Of a stretch of 14,911 nucleotides of DNA, positions 7,198 to 13,940 are shown one piece after another; position 1 is the stretch's first letter, and each line of letters starts with the position of its first letter. This DNA comes from Cyanobacteria bacterium UBA11370 (GTDB taxonomy: Bacteria > Cyanobacteriota > Cyanobacteriia > Cyanobacteriales > Coleofasciculaceae): assembly GCA_003486645.1 (NCBI GenBank), contig DNGI01000020.1, forward strand, positions 1-14,911, in the 5' to 3' direction. Below the pieces are notes generated by a model that was given only the letters and a program-made list of their open reading frames with translations, was not told the DNA's origin and made no database searches. The position numbers and the translations under genes are program-made.

Positions 7198-7286
7198 ACA
7201 ACTATGTAAGAAGATCTAAAATAAAATTTTTGTTAAAAATATATTTAATACCAAGCTTGGGACAAACTGGGAAAATTTTGGTCATT
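7198..7286. repeat. 89-bp direct repeat, copy A
   Basis: This segment (starting ACAACTATGTAAGAAG, ending TTTTGGTCATT) recurs at 10641-10729 in the same orientation with four mismatches in 89 positions. On the minus strand it holds TTGTCC (7265-7260), a 16-base spacer and TATATT (7243-7238). The boxes are identical in both copies; three of the four mismatches fall in or next to the spacer. Copy A lies 179 bases beyond the 3' end of the pyruvyl-transferase gene. Confidence 0.93.
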
Positions 7287-7464
7287 AGTCAATCGATTTT
7301 TAATAAAAATTAATACTATAAGATAAGAGGCAATGTAGTAAAAACGGCTCCTCAGCAAAACATAAACCATTCTCCATTAACTGGAAAGCCCCGATATTTT
7401 AACCGGAGGATGAGCTTCCCGTAGCCAATGGAACACATACACTCATTTAATCTTATTGGGGAGT

Positions 7465-8325
7465 TTAGTAAAAAAAACATCCGGCTGCTATGTCTTGTTT
7501 TAATTGCTCCAATCTTCCCTCTAATTCAACAGTAAGTTGTTCTATCTTGATATCGCTACTTAGAATTGGATGTGAACTCTTCGCAAGGCGAATCAGTTGT
7601 GATGCTGCTAATTTTTGTCTTGCCCAATCACGCACTAAACGTGCTGGTGAGACAAAATCTAATTTCTGGCGAGGATGATGTAGGCGTTTCATATGTAGGG
7701 GTCGGTATTCTACACTCATAGACTGACACCAGTCTTGCCATTTAAAGGCGAGAATAGTGTGGCTAGTAACTAGAGGCACCCAAGGAACCCGGAGTGCATC
7801 AGCAATAATTGCACCGTGTAGAGCCTCTGTTAGCAAGATTTCTGTTTGACTAATACATGAGAGAACTTTTTCTGTTGACCACCGTGGATCAATGTATCCA
7901 AATCCAAGTTCCTCACAGACTAATTTCCAAGCTTCACCAGCTAGTTCAAAATGAGGCATATACGCAAACCGATTGACCTTACGACTGTTGGTATTCAACA
8001 CTCGCCTTACCAATATCGCTCCATCCGTTACTGCTAATTCAGTTGGGACTCCAAGCGCTTGTGCCGACAGTGGTCCCCGAAGACAGTAGATTTTGTAGGA
8101 GTCATCTATCTTTACCACCCTTTTTCCATACCCTACTCCTGTACTAAATATCACTCTCTTAAGAGCCTTTCTTGTGCGTTGAGATAACTGCTCATTTAAC
8201 AAAGTTCCTATACCAACAAATGCCGTAATTTGATCATCATCAAGAATATTGGGAATGAGTTTGTCCCAGAGCCAAGGATTCAGTTGATCGCCAAAGTTTT
8301 TTGCTTTGTGATAATAAAGTTTCAT
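7465..8325 (-). CDS. polysaccharide pyruvyl transferase family protein
   Basis: Family members (CsaB/WcaK/EpsO-like) transfer pyruvate from phosphoenolpyruvate onto sugars as a ketal, adding negative charge to cell-surface polymers; some relatives act as glycosyltransferases. The protein (286 residues) begins MKLYYHKAKNFGDQLNPWLWDKLI, the usual 'NFGDxLNPxL' opening. It continues with FVGIGTLLN, STGVGYG, CLRGPLSAQALGVP (acceptor/nucleotide loop) and ILLTEALHGAIIADALRVPW, the E(S/A)LHGxIxA signature. A coiled C-terminal tail follows. The start at 8325 is preferred on family grounds; a TTG at 8340 would add five residues. It is the last gene of the GT2/PhyH cluster, 171 bases after its neighbour, and has no clear terminator hairpin behind it. 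Confidence 0.87.
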   Translation of the reverse strand: MKLYYHKAKNFGDQLNPWLWDKLIPNILDDDQITAFVGIGTLLNEQLSQRTRKALKRVIFSTGVGYGKRVVKIDDSYKIYCLRGPLSAQALGVPTELAVTDGAILVRRVLNTNSRKVNRFAYMPHFELAGEAWKLVCEELGFGYIDPRWSTEKVLSCISQTEILLTEALHGAIIADALRVPWVPLVTSHTILAFKWQDWCQSMSVEYRPLHMKRLHHPRQKLDFVSPARLVRDWARQKLAASQLIRLAKSSHPILSSDIKIEQLTVELEGRLEQLKQDIAAGCFFY

Positions 8326-8496
8326 TCTTGTTTTTGGCAATTTCTAGCGAGTATAGTTTTTGCTTTCTTGTGACCAAGGTTGAAGAGAGTGAAGGAAAGA
8401 CTAAGTAGGAAATCTTCAGTCACTCAACTTCTAACTATCTTTATCGTCAACAGTCCGTCATGTTGTCCCTTATTGACTCAGTTTTCCACCAATATG

Positions 8497-9375
8497 CTAG
8501 CCTCGTAAAAGTTGTCCAAGATTTCGTACACCGTTAACTACTTGTCGAACTGAATGCTTTATGTTTTTCAGGGTATGTTTGGCTTCAGTGGCACGCATAT
8601 ACTCATCTCGCGGAAATTGGACTGCGGGACGGGTCTGGTTGCGAGGCCACCGTCCTATCGATAGGTCTGGGTTTTCAATATACTCATTCACGTGTGGTGA
8701 TCTCAATAAGCTTTTTTGGATGTCATTTGCAGCAAGCATCCGGTAGGGTTCGCACCACTCATCATCCATCCAAGCCAAGCAACCTGGGGCATAGCTGTAT
8801 ATAAGTACTCTCCTCCTCTGTTCAGCTTTCCAAGGCCTGCTACCATGGACAAGCGCCTCTGTAAATATCAAAACATCACCGGCTTTCAGCGTTGGATTAA
8901 CAACCAAGTGATAATCAGGGCGGGGCATATAATTTACGTTCCCTTTATGACTACCTGGTACACAGATGAATCCCCCATCACCTGGATTAACATCGTTTAA
9001 GGCGTAGATCACTTTAATCAATCCGTTACGCATATGACCATTAGACCACTGGTAAAAGAATGCACGTTGCTCTTTTAGGGGTCCAGCGTGTAAATCCTCG
9101 GGTATGGGAGATGTTTTGCCCATCTCCATCCCAAAAGCATGGTCAAAACGCAACCAGTCACCAAGCATCACTTTTAGCACTCCTAGTATGCGAGGATGCG
9201 CCATTAGCTCCATAAAGTAAGGATCTATATGAAAAAATGAAAACTTCCTTTTTGCTCCTACTCCTGCGTTATCGATAATAGTATTTATTTTTTCTACTTC
9301 TTCTTGTGCAAGAATGTTTGGGTAAACAATGTATCCATTTAGATCGAATTCGTACATTTCTTCGATAGTCATCAT
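8497..9375 (-). CDS. phytanoyl-CoA dioxygenase (PhyH)-family protein with H-x-G in place of H-x-D
   Basis: This is a cupin-fold enzyme of the Fe(II)/2-oxoglutarate type, 292 residues. Visible are FDLNGYIVYPNIL (N-terminal PhyH opening), DLHAGPL (His96-Ala97-Gly98), NGLIKVIYALNDVNPGDGGF, VPGSHKGN, LKAGDVLIFTEALVHGSRPW (distal His177) and RRRVLIYSYAPG (Arg187, ten after the distal His, as expected for the 2-oxoglutarate clamp). The pattern 'GL..V..AL.D..PGDGGF..VPGSHK' marks a PhyH subfamily of unknown substrate that I recall with LHGG-like motifs. The usual carboxylate of H-x-D is absent. A good ribosome site (AAAGAGGTG) precedes the ATG. Context with a GT2 and a pyruvyl transferase suggests a sugar, lipid or small-metabolite substrate; which one cannot be read from sequence. 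Confidence 0.85.
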   Translation of the reverse strand: MMTIEEMYEFDLNGYIVYPNILAQEEVEKINTIIDNAGVGAKRKFSFFHIDPYFMELMAHPRILGVLKVMLGDWLRFDHAFGMEMGKTSPIPEDLHAGPLKEQRAFFYQWSNGHMRNGLIKVIYALNDVNPGDGGFICVPGSHKGNVNYMPRPDYHLVVNPTLKAGDVLIFTEALVHGSRPWKAEQRRRVLIYSYAPGCLAWMDDEWCEPYRMLAANDIQKSLLRSPHVNEYIENPDLSIGRWPRNQTRPAVQFPRDEYMRATEAKHTLKNIKHSVRQVVNGVRNLGQLLRG

Positions 9376-9444
9376 TTTTACAACACCTCTTTAGTAAATG
9401 TTGGGTTTGTATCAGGAGCTTTTTTTTGGCTGTTATCAATAAAA

Positions 9445-9523
9445 CTTACGCATCGACTCTACACCTACGAGAGGAATTAACTTATCTCTCATCTGTAGAG
9501 CTTAGAGTAATTTCAGACGTAAG
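9445..9523. repeat. 79-bp nested inverted repeat between the GT2 and PhyH genes
   Basis: Four paired blocks occur in mirror order: CTTACG/CGTAAG (9445-9450, 9518-9523), ACTCTA/TAGAGT (9456-9461, 9503-9508), CTAC/GTAG (9465-9468, 9495-9498) and GAGAG/CTCTC (9469-9473, 9486-9490), around a 12-base loop. The result is a long interrupted hairpin on either strand. The CTTACG ends would fit a small foldback (MITE-like) element; a structured RNA between two co-directional genes is the alternative. Confidence 0.6.
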
Positions 9524-9612
9524 CTGTTCAGCATCTAGATTGGGATACCTAACTCCCTCAAAGGGAATAGGGAACAGGCAACGGAGAATACCCAATTTAA
9601 ATGCACATCAGC

Positions 9613-10524
9613 TTAGTGCTTTTCAACTAGCGTCTTGGTTTTAGCCCGCAAGGGAATATCGATCAGGATGTAGAACAACCATTTTGCAGCAATACTGAAC
9701 TGACCCTGCTTAATAAATACAAGTAGGCGATAGGGTGTGTAGAGTACCGACTTATAACGATGCTGACGAACTCGTTCATCAAACTCACTTTTTGTAAGTA
9801 AGCGTTTCAATGCCAGCGGAAACCCAAGGATAAAGCAAGAATAATACTCGCTTATAGATCCAGACTGTAGTTTTTCATACAGGTGATTAAGATCCCCCCC
9901 TAGCCCTCTGTACTTTCTGTTCTCGGCAGGAGCATGGAAATGATTGGCTTGTACCTTTTCACATTTGATAATCTTTAGTCCTTGCTTCTGAATTCGCCGC
10001 GCCAACTCATGTTCGTCGCAAGCGGGAGTCTGGAAATATCGAAGATTCGTGTCAAAACGGAAGCGATCAAAGACTGCTCGCCGCATTGACCAAAGGCTAC
10101 CGGTTCCAGATGTTGGCGTTCCCTGACTCCCAGACCCATTGTATTGGTATATGCATCCCCAAATCACCATTACGTCTGGTTCTTCTGTATAAACCTTAAC
10201 AAGTTCATCAAGGCAATCCGGGAAGGGACTAACGTCATCATCAATGAACACGATGATATCGCCCTTGGCATGGTCAACACCACGATTTCTCGAGAAGCTT
10301 GCTCCTCGATTCCTATCATTTCGGAGGAGATGAAAGTTTTCTGTTTTATCCTCACAAGTTTTGAGAAAGTTTTGTGTGTCATCCGTCGAACCGTCATCGA
10401 CGACAATAATCTCATACTTCGGATACGTCAGCTTTGCGATGGCTGGAAAACTGTAACTCCTTAAACTTGAAGCCCGGTTAAAAGTTGAGATTACGATTGA
10501 TACAAACGGAAGTTTCATATTCAT
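9613..10524 (-). CDS. family 2 glycosyltransferase
   Basis: GT2 enzymes move a sugar from a nucleotide-sugar donor onto an acceptor with inversion, usually at the cytoplasmic membrane face. The 303-residue protein opens with FVSIVISTFNRASSLR and has IIVVDDGSTDDT (Asp43/44, nucleotide binding), RGASFSRNRG, IIVFIDDDVSP (the D-x-D metal site, 95-97) and PACDEHELARRIQKQG (the ED-type catalytic-base region, about 170-173). The C-terminal 80 residues contain hydrophobic stretches (YYSCFILGFPLAL, WLFYILIDIPL) consistent with membrane attachment. MNMK offers two starts six bases apart; the upstream one is kept. It is the first gene of the cluster that continues with the PhyH and pyruvyl-transferase genes, and a promoter-like element lies about 160 bases upstream in repeat copy B. 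Confidence 0.92.
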   Translation of the reverse strand: MNMKLPFVSIVISTFNRASSLRSYSFPAIAKLTYPKYEIIVVDDGSTDDTQNFLKTCEDKTENFHLLRNDRNRGASFSRNRGVDHAKGDIIVFIDDDVSPFPDCLDELVKVYTEEPDVMVIWGCIYQYNGSGSQGTPTSGTGSLWSMRRAVFDRFRFDTNLRYFQTPACDEHELARRIQKQGLKIIKCEKVQANHFHAPAENRKYRGLGGDLNHLYEKLQSGSISEYYSCFILGFPLALKRLLTKSEFDERVRQHRYKSVLYTPYRLLVFIKQGQFSIAAKWLFYILIDIPLRAKTKTLVEKH

Positions 10525-10640
10525 TTACTTAGCCCGTTTTCTATCACAACAGGGATCACATCAGGATTCTCCTGTTTAGCAATATCGAGACTATTGCCCT
10601 AAATAACAACCGAGAATTCCCCGATGCTACGTCTTATTAA

Positions 10641-10729
10641 ACAACTATGTAAGAAGATCTAAAATAAAATTTTTGTTAAAAATATATTTAATACCCAGCT
10701 GCGGACAAACTGGTAAAATTTTGGTCATT
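10641..10729. repeat. 89-bp direct repeat, copy B
   Basis: Second copy of the repeat at 7198-7286, same orientation, four mismatches. It lies between the end of the unknown gene at 10767 and the start of the GT2 gene (10524), so on the minus strand it sits where the cluster's promoter should be. The two copies bracket the three-gene cluster exactly. Confidence 0.93.
10681..10708 (-). promoter_or_regulatory. sigma-70-type promoter candidate for the GT2/PhyH/pyruvyl-transferase cluster
   Basis: On the minus strand TTGTCC (10708-10703) is followed after 16 bases by TATATT (10686-10681). Both boxes are close to consensus and unchanged in the other repeat copy. Transcription would begin near 10674, giving a leader of about 150 bases before the GT2 start. 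This is a sequence match only. Confidence 0.4.
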
Positions 10730-10742
10730 GGTCATTAGCGAC

Positions 10743-10766
10743 AAACAACCAACAACCAACAACCAA
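10743..10766. repeat. AACAACC heptamer run
   Basis: About three units of AACAACC occur directly after the stop of the unknown gene. It is the complement of the TTGGTTG array upstream of treY and of the run near 7010, so this heptamer family occurs on both sides of the repeat-bracketed cluster. Confidence 0.85.
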
Positions 10767-11201
10767 TTAAGCCGCTGCGACTTGCTCCCAAGAACGCATC
10801 AGCAATTGCCGTCCTAAATCAATATCTTGAGGAGCGCATTGCCAGTCTGGATGAGCGGTCATTAATAAACTATCTAACGTCTCTTCATCAAACAAATGCC
10901 AAACGGGAGCGCCACTAACTTCGGTAGCGATCGCATAACAATTAGCACCAATGCAGTGAATAGAACATCGACTGGCAATTCGCACGAGTTTCAGGGTCTC
11001 ACCCGGTTGGAGCGAACGGAACTGTAGAATGGTGTGTTGCCATTGTCGGAGCGATGACACAATTAACCCTGGAATCGCTACGGTAATCTCCGGATCACCA
11101 TTCACCGCAATCCAGTAGTGACGGGATGGATCGATACCCTTGAGCCAAGGAGATTCATCATCAAGCCGATAGCGGGGAGAGAAGATAAACGGCTGTGTCA
11201 T
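10767..11201 (-). CDS. unknown protein with a clustered C-x3-C-x4-C motif
   Basis: I do not recognise this 144-residue protein. From the preferred start (MTQPFIFSPRYRLDDESPW, ATG at 11201) it has no signal peptide or membrane segment. A region rich in Trp and aromatic residues (YWIAVNGDPEITVAIP) is followed by ASRCSIHCIGANC (Cys79, Cys83, Cys88) and APVWHLFDEETLDSLL near the end. The three close cysteines could bind metal or be redox-active, but this is speculation. Twelve in-frame residues upstream (to 11234) are also open and look non-native. It stands alone: 230 bases downstream of the RsbW-like gene and 243 before the GT2 gene. Clean reading frame and compact composition argue for a real gene. 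Confidence 0.7.
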   Translation of the reverse strand: MTQPFIFSPRYRLDDESPWLKGIDPSRHYWIAVNGDPEITVAIPGLIVSSLRQWQHTILQFRSLQPGETLKLVRIASRCSIHCIGANCYAIATEVSGAPVWHLFDEETLDSLLMTAHPDWQCAPQDIDLGRQLLMRSWEQVAAA

Positions 11202-11431
11202 AGCAATAATGGCAAATTGAGATTGAATCAACACTCAGTCTTGCTGGAAAGCCTATCCTCAATAGATAAAAAAAGGGGGAGTCTTTCCCGACTGGTCAAA
11301 TGAGTTTCATCACTATTTAAAATCCTATAGATTATGAGAGTTAAATCCAATTAACTTAACAAAACTTATAAATTGTAGAAAATAAGATAAATTAAGTGAC
11401 ATTGGGCAACAAACCTGATCAGAAAAATAAA

Positions 11432-11869
11432 TTACCCTTGTCCCTCATCTTCAGGCTTGGGCAAACTGGTTTCCATCTTCAGACAGTTACGACCATTGAT
11501 CTGTAAGCGATACTCCACCCGATCCATAAGCCTCTGCATAATTAGCCAGCCATACCCGTTTTCCTGTTTATCCTCTGGATCAGGTTCAACATAATTCGAG
11601 ATATCATACCCTTTACCATGATCCCAAATCTCCAGGACAATATCCCGGTCTTTCAGTTCCAAGCGCAGCAAAATCGGTAAATTCGGTTGGTCTCGATGAG
11701 CATGACGCACGACATTCGAGTAAGCTTCCACTAATGCCAGTCGCAAACGATTCGATTGACTTTGCCAATCCACAGAATCACCAAGCGCGGCTTCCAAACT
11801 CCCCAATAACCAACTTTCAACAATGGTCAAAAACCTCAAGTCACTGGGTACGTGCAACTCCGTCTTCAT
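11432..11869 (-). CDS. RsbW/SpoIIAB-like ATP-binding protein (anti-sigma or switch kinase)
   Basis: A GHKL-fold ATPase of 145 residues. RsbW-type proteins hold a sigma factor or another partner and release it when an unphosphorylated STAS antagonist binds; they also phosphorylate that antagonist. Visible motifs are the N-box LALVEAYSNVVRHAH (Glu48, Asn52), the G1 box IWDHGKGYD (Asp83, Gly85, Gly87) and the G2 region NGYGWLIMQRLMD, followed by VEYRLQINGRNCLKM. Length is normal. It begins three bases after the stop of the PP2C phosphatase gene (TAATTAATG), so the two are almost certainly co-transcribed and probably translationally coupled. The partner sigma factor or STAS protein is not in the window. 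Confidence 0.9.
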   Translation of the reverse strand: MKTELHVPSDLRFLTIVESWLLGSLEAALGDSVDWQSQSNRLRLALVEAYSNVVRHAHRDQPNLPILLRLELKDRDIVLEIWDHGKGYDISNYVEPDPEDKQENGYGWLIMQRLMDRVEYRLQINGRNCLKMETSLPKPEDEGQG

Positions 11870-11872
11870 TAA

Positions 11873-13540
11873 TTACAGAACCTCCAGAGAGAGTATAGTT
11901 TGGTCATCTTCCTGAACATTGTTAGTTCGTTCTCGAATCCGAGCTAATAAATTGGTCAGGTTAAAGGGTGTTGGTTCGTGAAGCAGAAGTTGCCAAAGAC
12001 CTGATGAGCCAAGCATTGGACTCCTGCTAACGTCACTGTTTTGGACGCAAACCATCCCGTCCTTGACCGTCGCTTCTGTAATACCATCACTGATTAAGAG
12101 CAAGATGTCACCTGGATTTAACGTTAGAATTCCCGCATTTGCCTGCCAAATTGGTAAGATGCCCAAAGGGACACCGCGAACCTGAAGATAGTTTGGCTCC
12201 ACCGTTTGCTGTTGGGCAACCAGACAGTGAGGCCAGACAATGGGATAGATATGACCTGCATTGGCGTAGACCAACTGTTGAGAGGCTGGAGTATAACGAG
12301 CTAGCACCATGGTAATGAAACAGTTCGTACTGAACAAATCATCCGACATGATACTGTTTAGATTTTGCATTACCACTTCCGGCTCTGGGGAGATTTCTTG
12401 AGCGAGTTCTCGCCGCAAGATCGAAATGGCACTTGCCATAAATAACGCCGCCGGAACCCCTTTGCCAGAGACATCCCCAACCGCTAGCCAGACATCCCCT
12501 TGAGGATGAACGTAAACTTCAAAGAAATCCCCCCCCACCTCTCGCGCTGGATAACAATGAGCTTGGACACATACCCCTTCGACATCCGGCCAACTTTGGC
12601 GTAGTAAGTTATTTTGGATCTGGCGAGCGACCTCTAACTCAGCCCGCATTTGTTGAGCTTGTAATTGAGTACGTTGGTAGAGTTTTGCCTGAGAAATCGC
12701 TAAAGCCGCTTGTTCGACGACCGCTTCAATCAGCTTAATGTCTTCACTTACCCAGCGATCGTCACTCCCTTGTTTGTAGAGAGACAGCACCCCCAATAAC
12801 TGTTGTTGCCAGATTAAGGGAACTACTAAATGTACCGAATGATTGCCATCACTAAGCTGTTCAACTAGACGGGTTTTGCGGCTTTCTAGGACACTTTGGA
12901 TAATCGATTCGGCATCAGATAATGTTGATGTTTCTAGTTGAGCCTGAGCTTGGTAGGAGAACGACTCTGGGATAAACTGATGACCGTCTACGGGTCGTAG
13001 AATACAATAAGTAGCCTCAAACGTTTTGCCAATTGTCGTAACAACAGTTTGCAGGATACTGCTATAGTCTAGGGACTCCCGAATTGCCGTGGTGACAAGA
13101 TTAAAGAGTTCTTCTCGGCGTAAGGCGCGGCGGAGTTCATTGGTTCTTGTCTTGACTACTTTATAAGTTTCAGCCGCTTGTTGAACGACTGCTTTTAGAT
13201 TCTCAGGGTTCCAAGGCTTAGTGATATATTTAAATACTTTGCCAGAGTTAATGGCATCCACCAAATCTTCCACATCGCTGTAGCCTGTTAATAGAATCCG
13301 AATGGTTTCTGGAAAGCGCTCAACAGTTTTGCTCAAAAATTCCGTACCGTTCATCAGGGGCATCCGTTGGTCGGAAATAATAATCCCCATTTCCCCTTCT
13401 TCGTCCAAAATTTTAAGGGCACTGACTGCGCCATCAGCTTTAAAGACACGAAAATCCCGTCGAAACGTTCGATATAACAGATCGAGGTTGTCAGGCTCAT
13501 CGTCCACTACCATTAATTTGAGTTTATCTGCCTGACTCAT
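11873..13540 (-). CDS. response regulator with GAF and PP2C/SpoIIE phosphatase domains (RsbU-like)
   Basis: This 555-residue protein is a two-component-controlled serine phosphatase. An N-terminal receiver domain (about 7-125) has VVDDEPD (Asp13/14), phosphoacceptor Asp57 in IISDQRMPLMNG, Thr85 and Lys108 in YITKPW. A GAF domain follows at about 145-285 (LFNLVTTAIRESLD to ALAISQAKLY), then a coiled coil (290-312, with the ELEVARQIQNNLL linker typical of RsbU). The PP2C domain (about 320-555) has the metal aspartates in VGGDFF (338), GDVSGKG (356), SDGITEA (485) and DDQT (546). All catalytic residues are present. The likely substrate is a phosphorylated STAS antagonist acting with the downstream RsbW-like ATPase. 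A heptamer repeat lies 30 bases upstream of the start. Confidence 0.95.
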   Translation of the reverse strand: MSQADKLKLMVVDDEPDNLDLLYRTFRRDFRVFKADGAVSALKILDEEGEMGIIISDQRMPLMNGTEFLSKTVERFPETIRILLTGYSDVEDLVDAINSGKVFKYITKPWNPENLKAVVQQAAETYKVVKTRTNELRRALRREELFNLVTTAIRESLDYSSILQTVVTTIGKTFEATYCILRPVDGHQFIPESFSYQAQAQLETSTLSDAESIIQSVLESRKTRLVEQLSDGNHSVHLVVPLIWQQQLLGVLSLYKQGSDDRWVSEDIKLIEAVVEQAALAISQAKLYQRTQLQAQQMRAELEVARQIQNNLLRQSWPDVEGVCVQAHCYPAREVGGDFFEVYVHPQGDVWLAVGDVSGKGVPAALFMASAISILRRELAQEISPEPEVVMQNLNSIMSDDLFSTNCFITMVLARYTPASQQLVYANAGHIYPIVWPHCLVAQQQTVEPNYLQVRGVPLGILPIWQANAGILTLNPGDILLLISDGITEATVKDGMVCVQNSDVSRSPMLGSSGLWQLLLHEPTPFNLTNLLARIRERTNNVQEDDQTILSLEVL

Positions 13541-13569
13541 GTGCTTACTCCGGTTCCTGCCTTATACCA

Positions 13570-13604
13570 TTTTGGATTTTGGATTTTGGATTTTGGATTT
13601 TGGG
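13570..13604. repeat. TTTTGGA heptamer tandem array
   Basis: Four perfect TTTTGGA units plus a TTTTGGG variant, 30 bases upstream of the phosphatase start on its leader side. This is another cyanobacterial-type short tandem repeat; a degenerate copy of the motif is near 6828. Confidence 0.93.
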
Positions 13605-13684
13605 TTGAAAAGGCTTGATGAGCGCGATTTCATAGAACAAAATCAAAACTCTTGTAGAGGGGAGTGGGAGAAAGGGAAGAGGGA

Positions 13685-13729
13685 ATGTCCTTTGCTGATA
13701 GCTTTAGTGTGAACTAAGCAAAGGGACAT
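13685..13729. repeat. hairpin with ATGTCC-TTTGCT arms
   Basis: ATGTCCTTTGCT (13685-13696) pairs with AGCAAAGGGACAT (13717-13729), leaving one bulged base, around a 20-base loop. No T-run follows on either strand, so it is not a classical terminator. On the minus strand it would sit in the leader upstream of the phosphatase gene. Confidence 0.6.
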
Positions 13730-13740
13730 CATATTAATCC

Positions 13741-13889
13741 AAGTTGCTAGTTATCGTTTTAGGACAGCTAATTGAAGACAGGCAGAGCGAAAATTACCAA
13801 TATAGCAATTAGTCATCCTTAATCACCAATTAGCCATGAGCCATGAGCTATCAGCCATTAGCAATGCCTCAGTTTATAACTAGCAACTT
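13741..13889. repeat. 149-bp segment bounded by a perfect 14-bp inverted repeat
   Basis: AAGTTGCTAGTTAT (13741-13754) and its exact complement ATAACTAGCAACTT (13876-13889) enclose 121 bases without a gene. This could be a small MITE-like element or a product of simple-repeat expansion. No target-site duplication is obvious. Confidence 0.6.
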
Positions 13890-13940
13890 ACGTTATTAAA
13901 AGAGTAGGAGAGAAAGCCCTGTACCTTACTATGCGATCGC

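Larger units (their letters stand above)
13605..13932. other. gene-free gap between the response regulator and phosphatase genes
   Basis: I see no coding region. The gap carries a hairpin (13685-13729) and a 14-bp inverted repeat (13741-13754/13876-13889), both listed separately, and a run of short ATTAGCCAT/CCATGAG-like degenerate units (about 13828-13868). A HIP1 octamer (13933-13940) follows directly and abuts the stop codon of the response regulator. Confidence 0.6.

Noticed and set aside
7385..7420. Possible third IS605-type right end (CCCCGATATTTTAACCGGAGGATGAG)
   Set aside because: Only AGGATG and three or four base pairs match; no TCAA terminus and no tnpB nearby.
7301..7464. Gene or terminator in the gap after the pyruvyl-transferase gene
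   Set aside because: No open frame of note; the T-run is within the stop region of the gene itself and has no hairpin before it.
10144..10464. 106-codon plus-strand frame inside the GT2 gene
   Set aside because: Antisense to conserved GT2 motifs; no ribosome site or domain.
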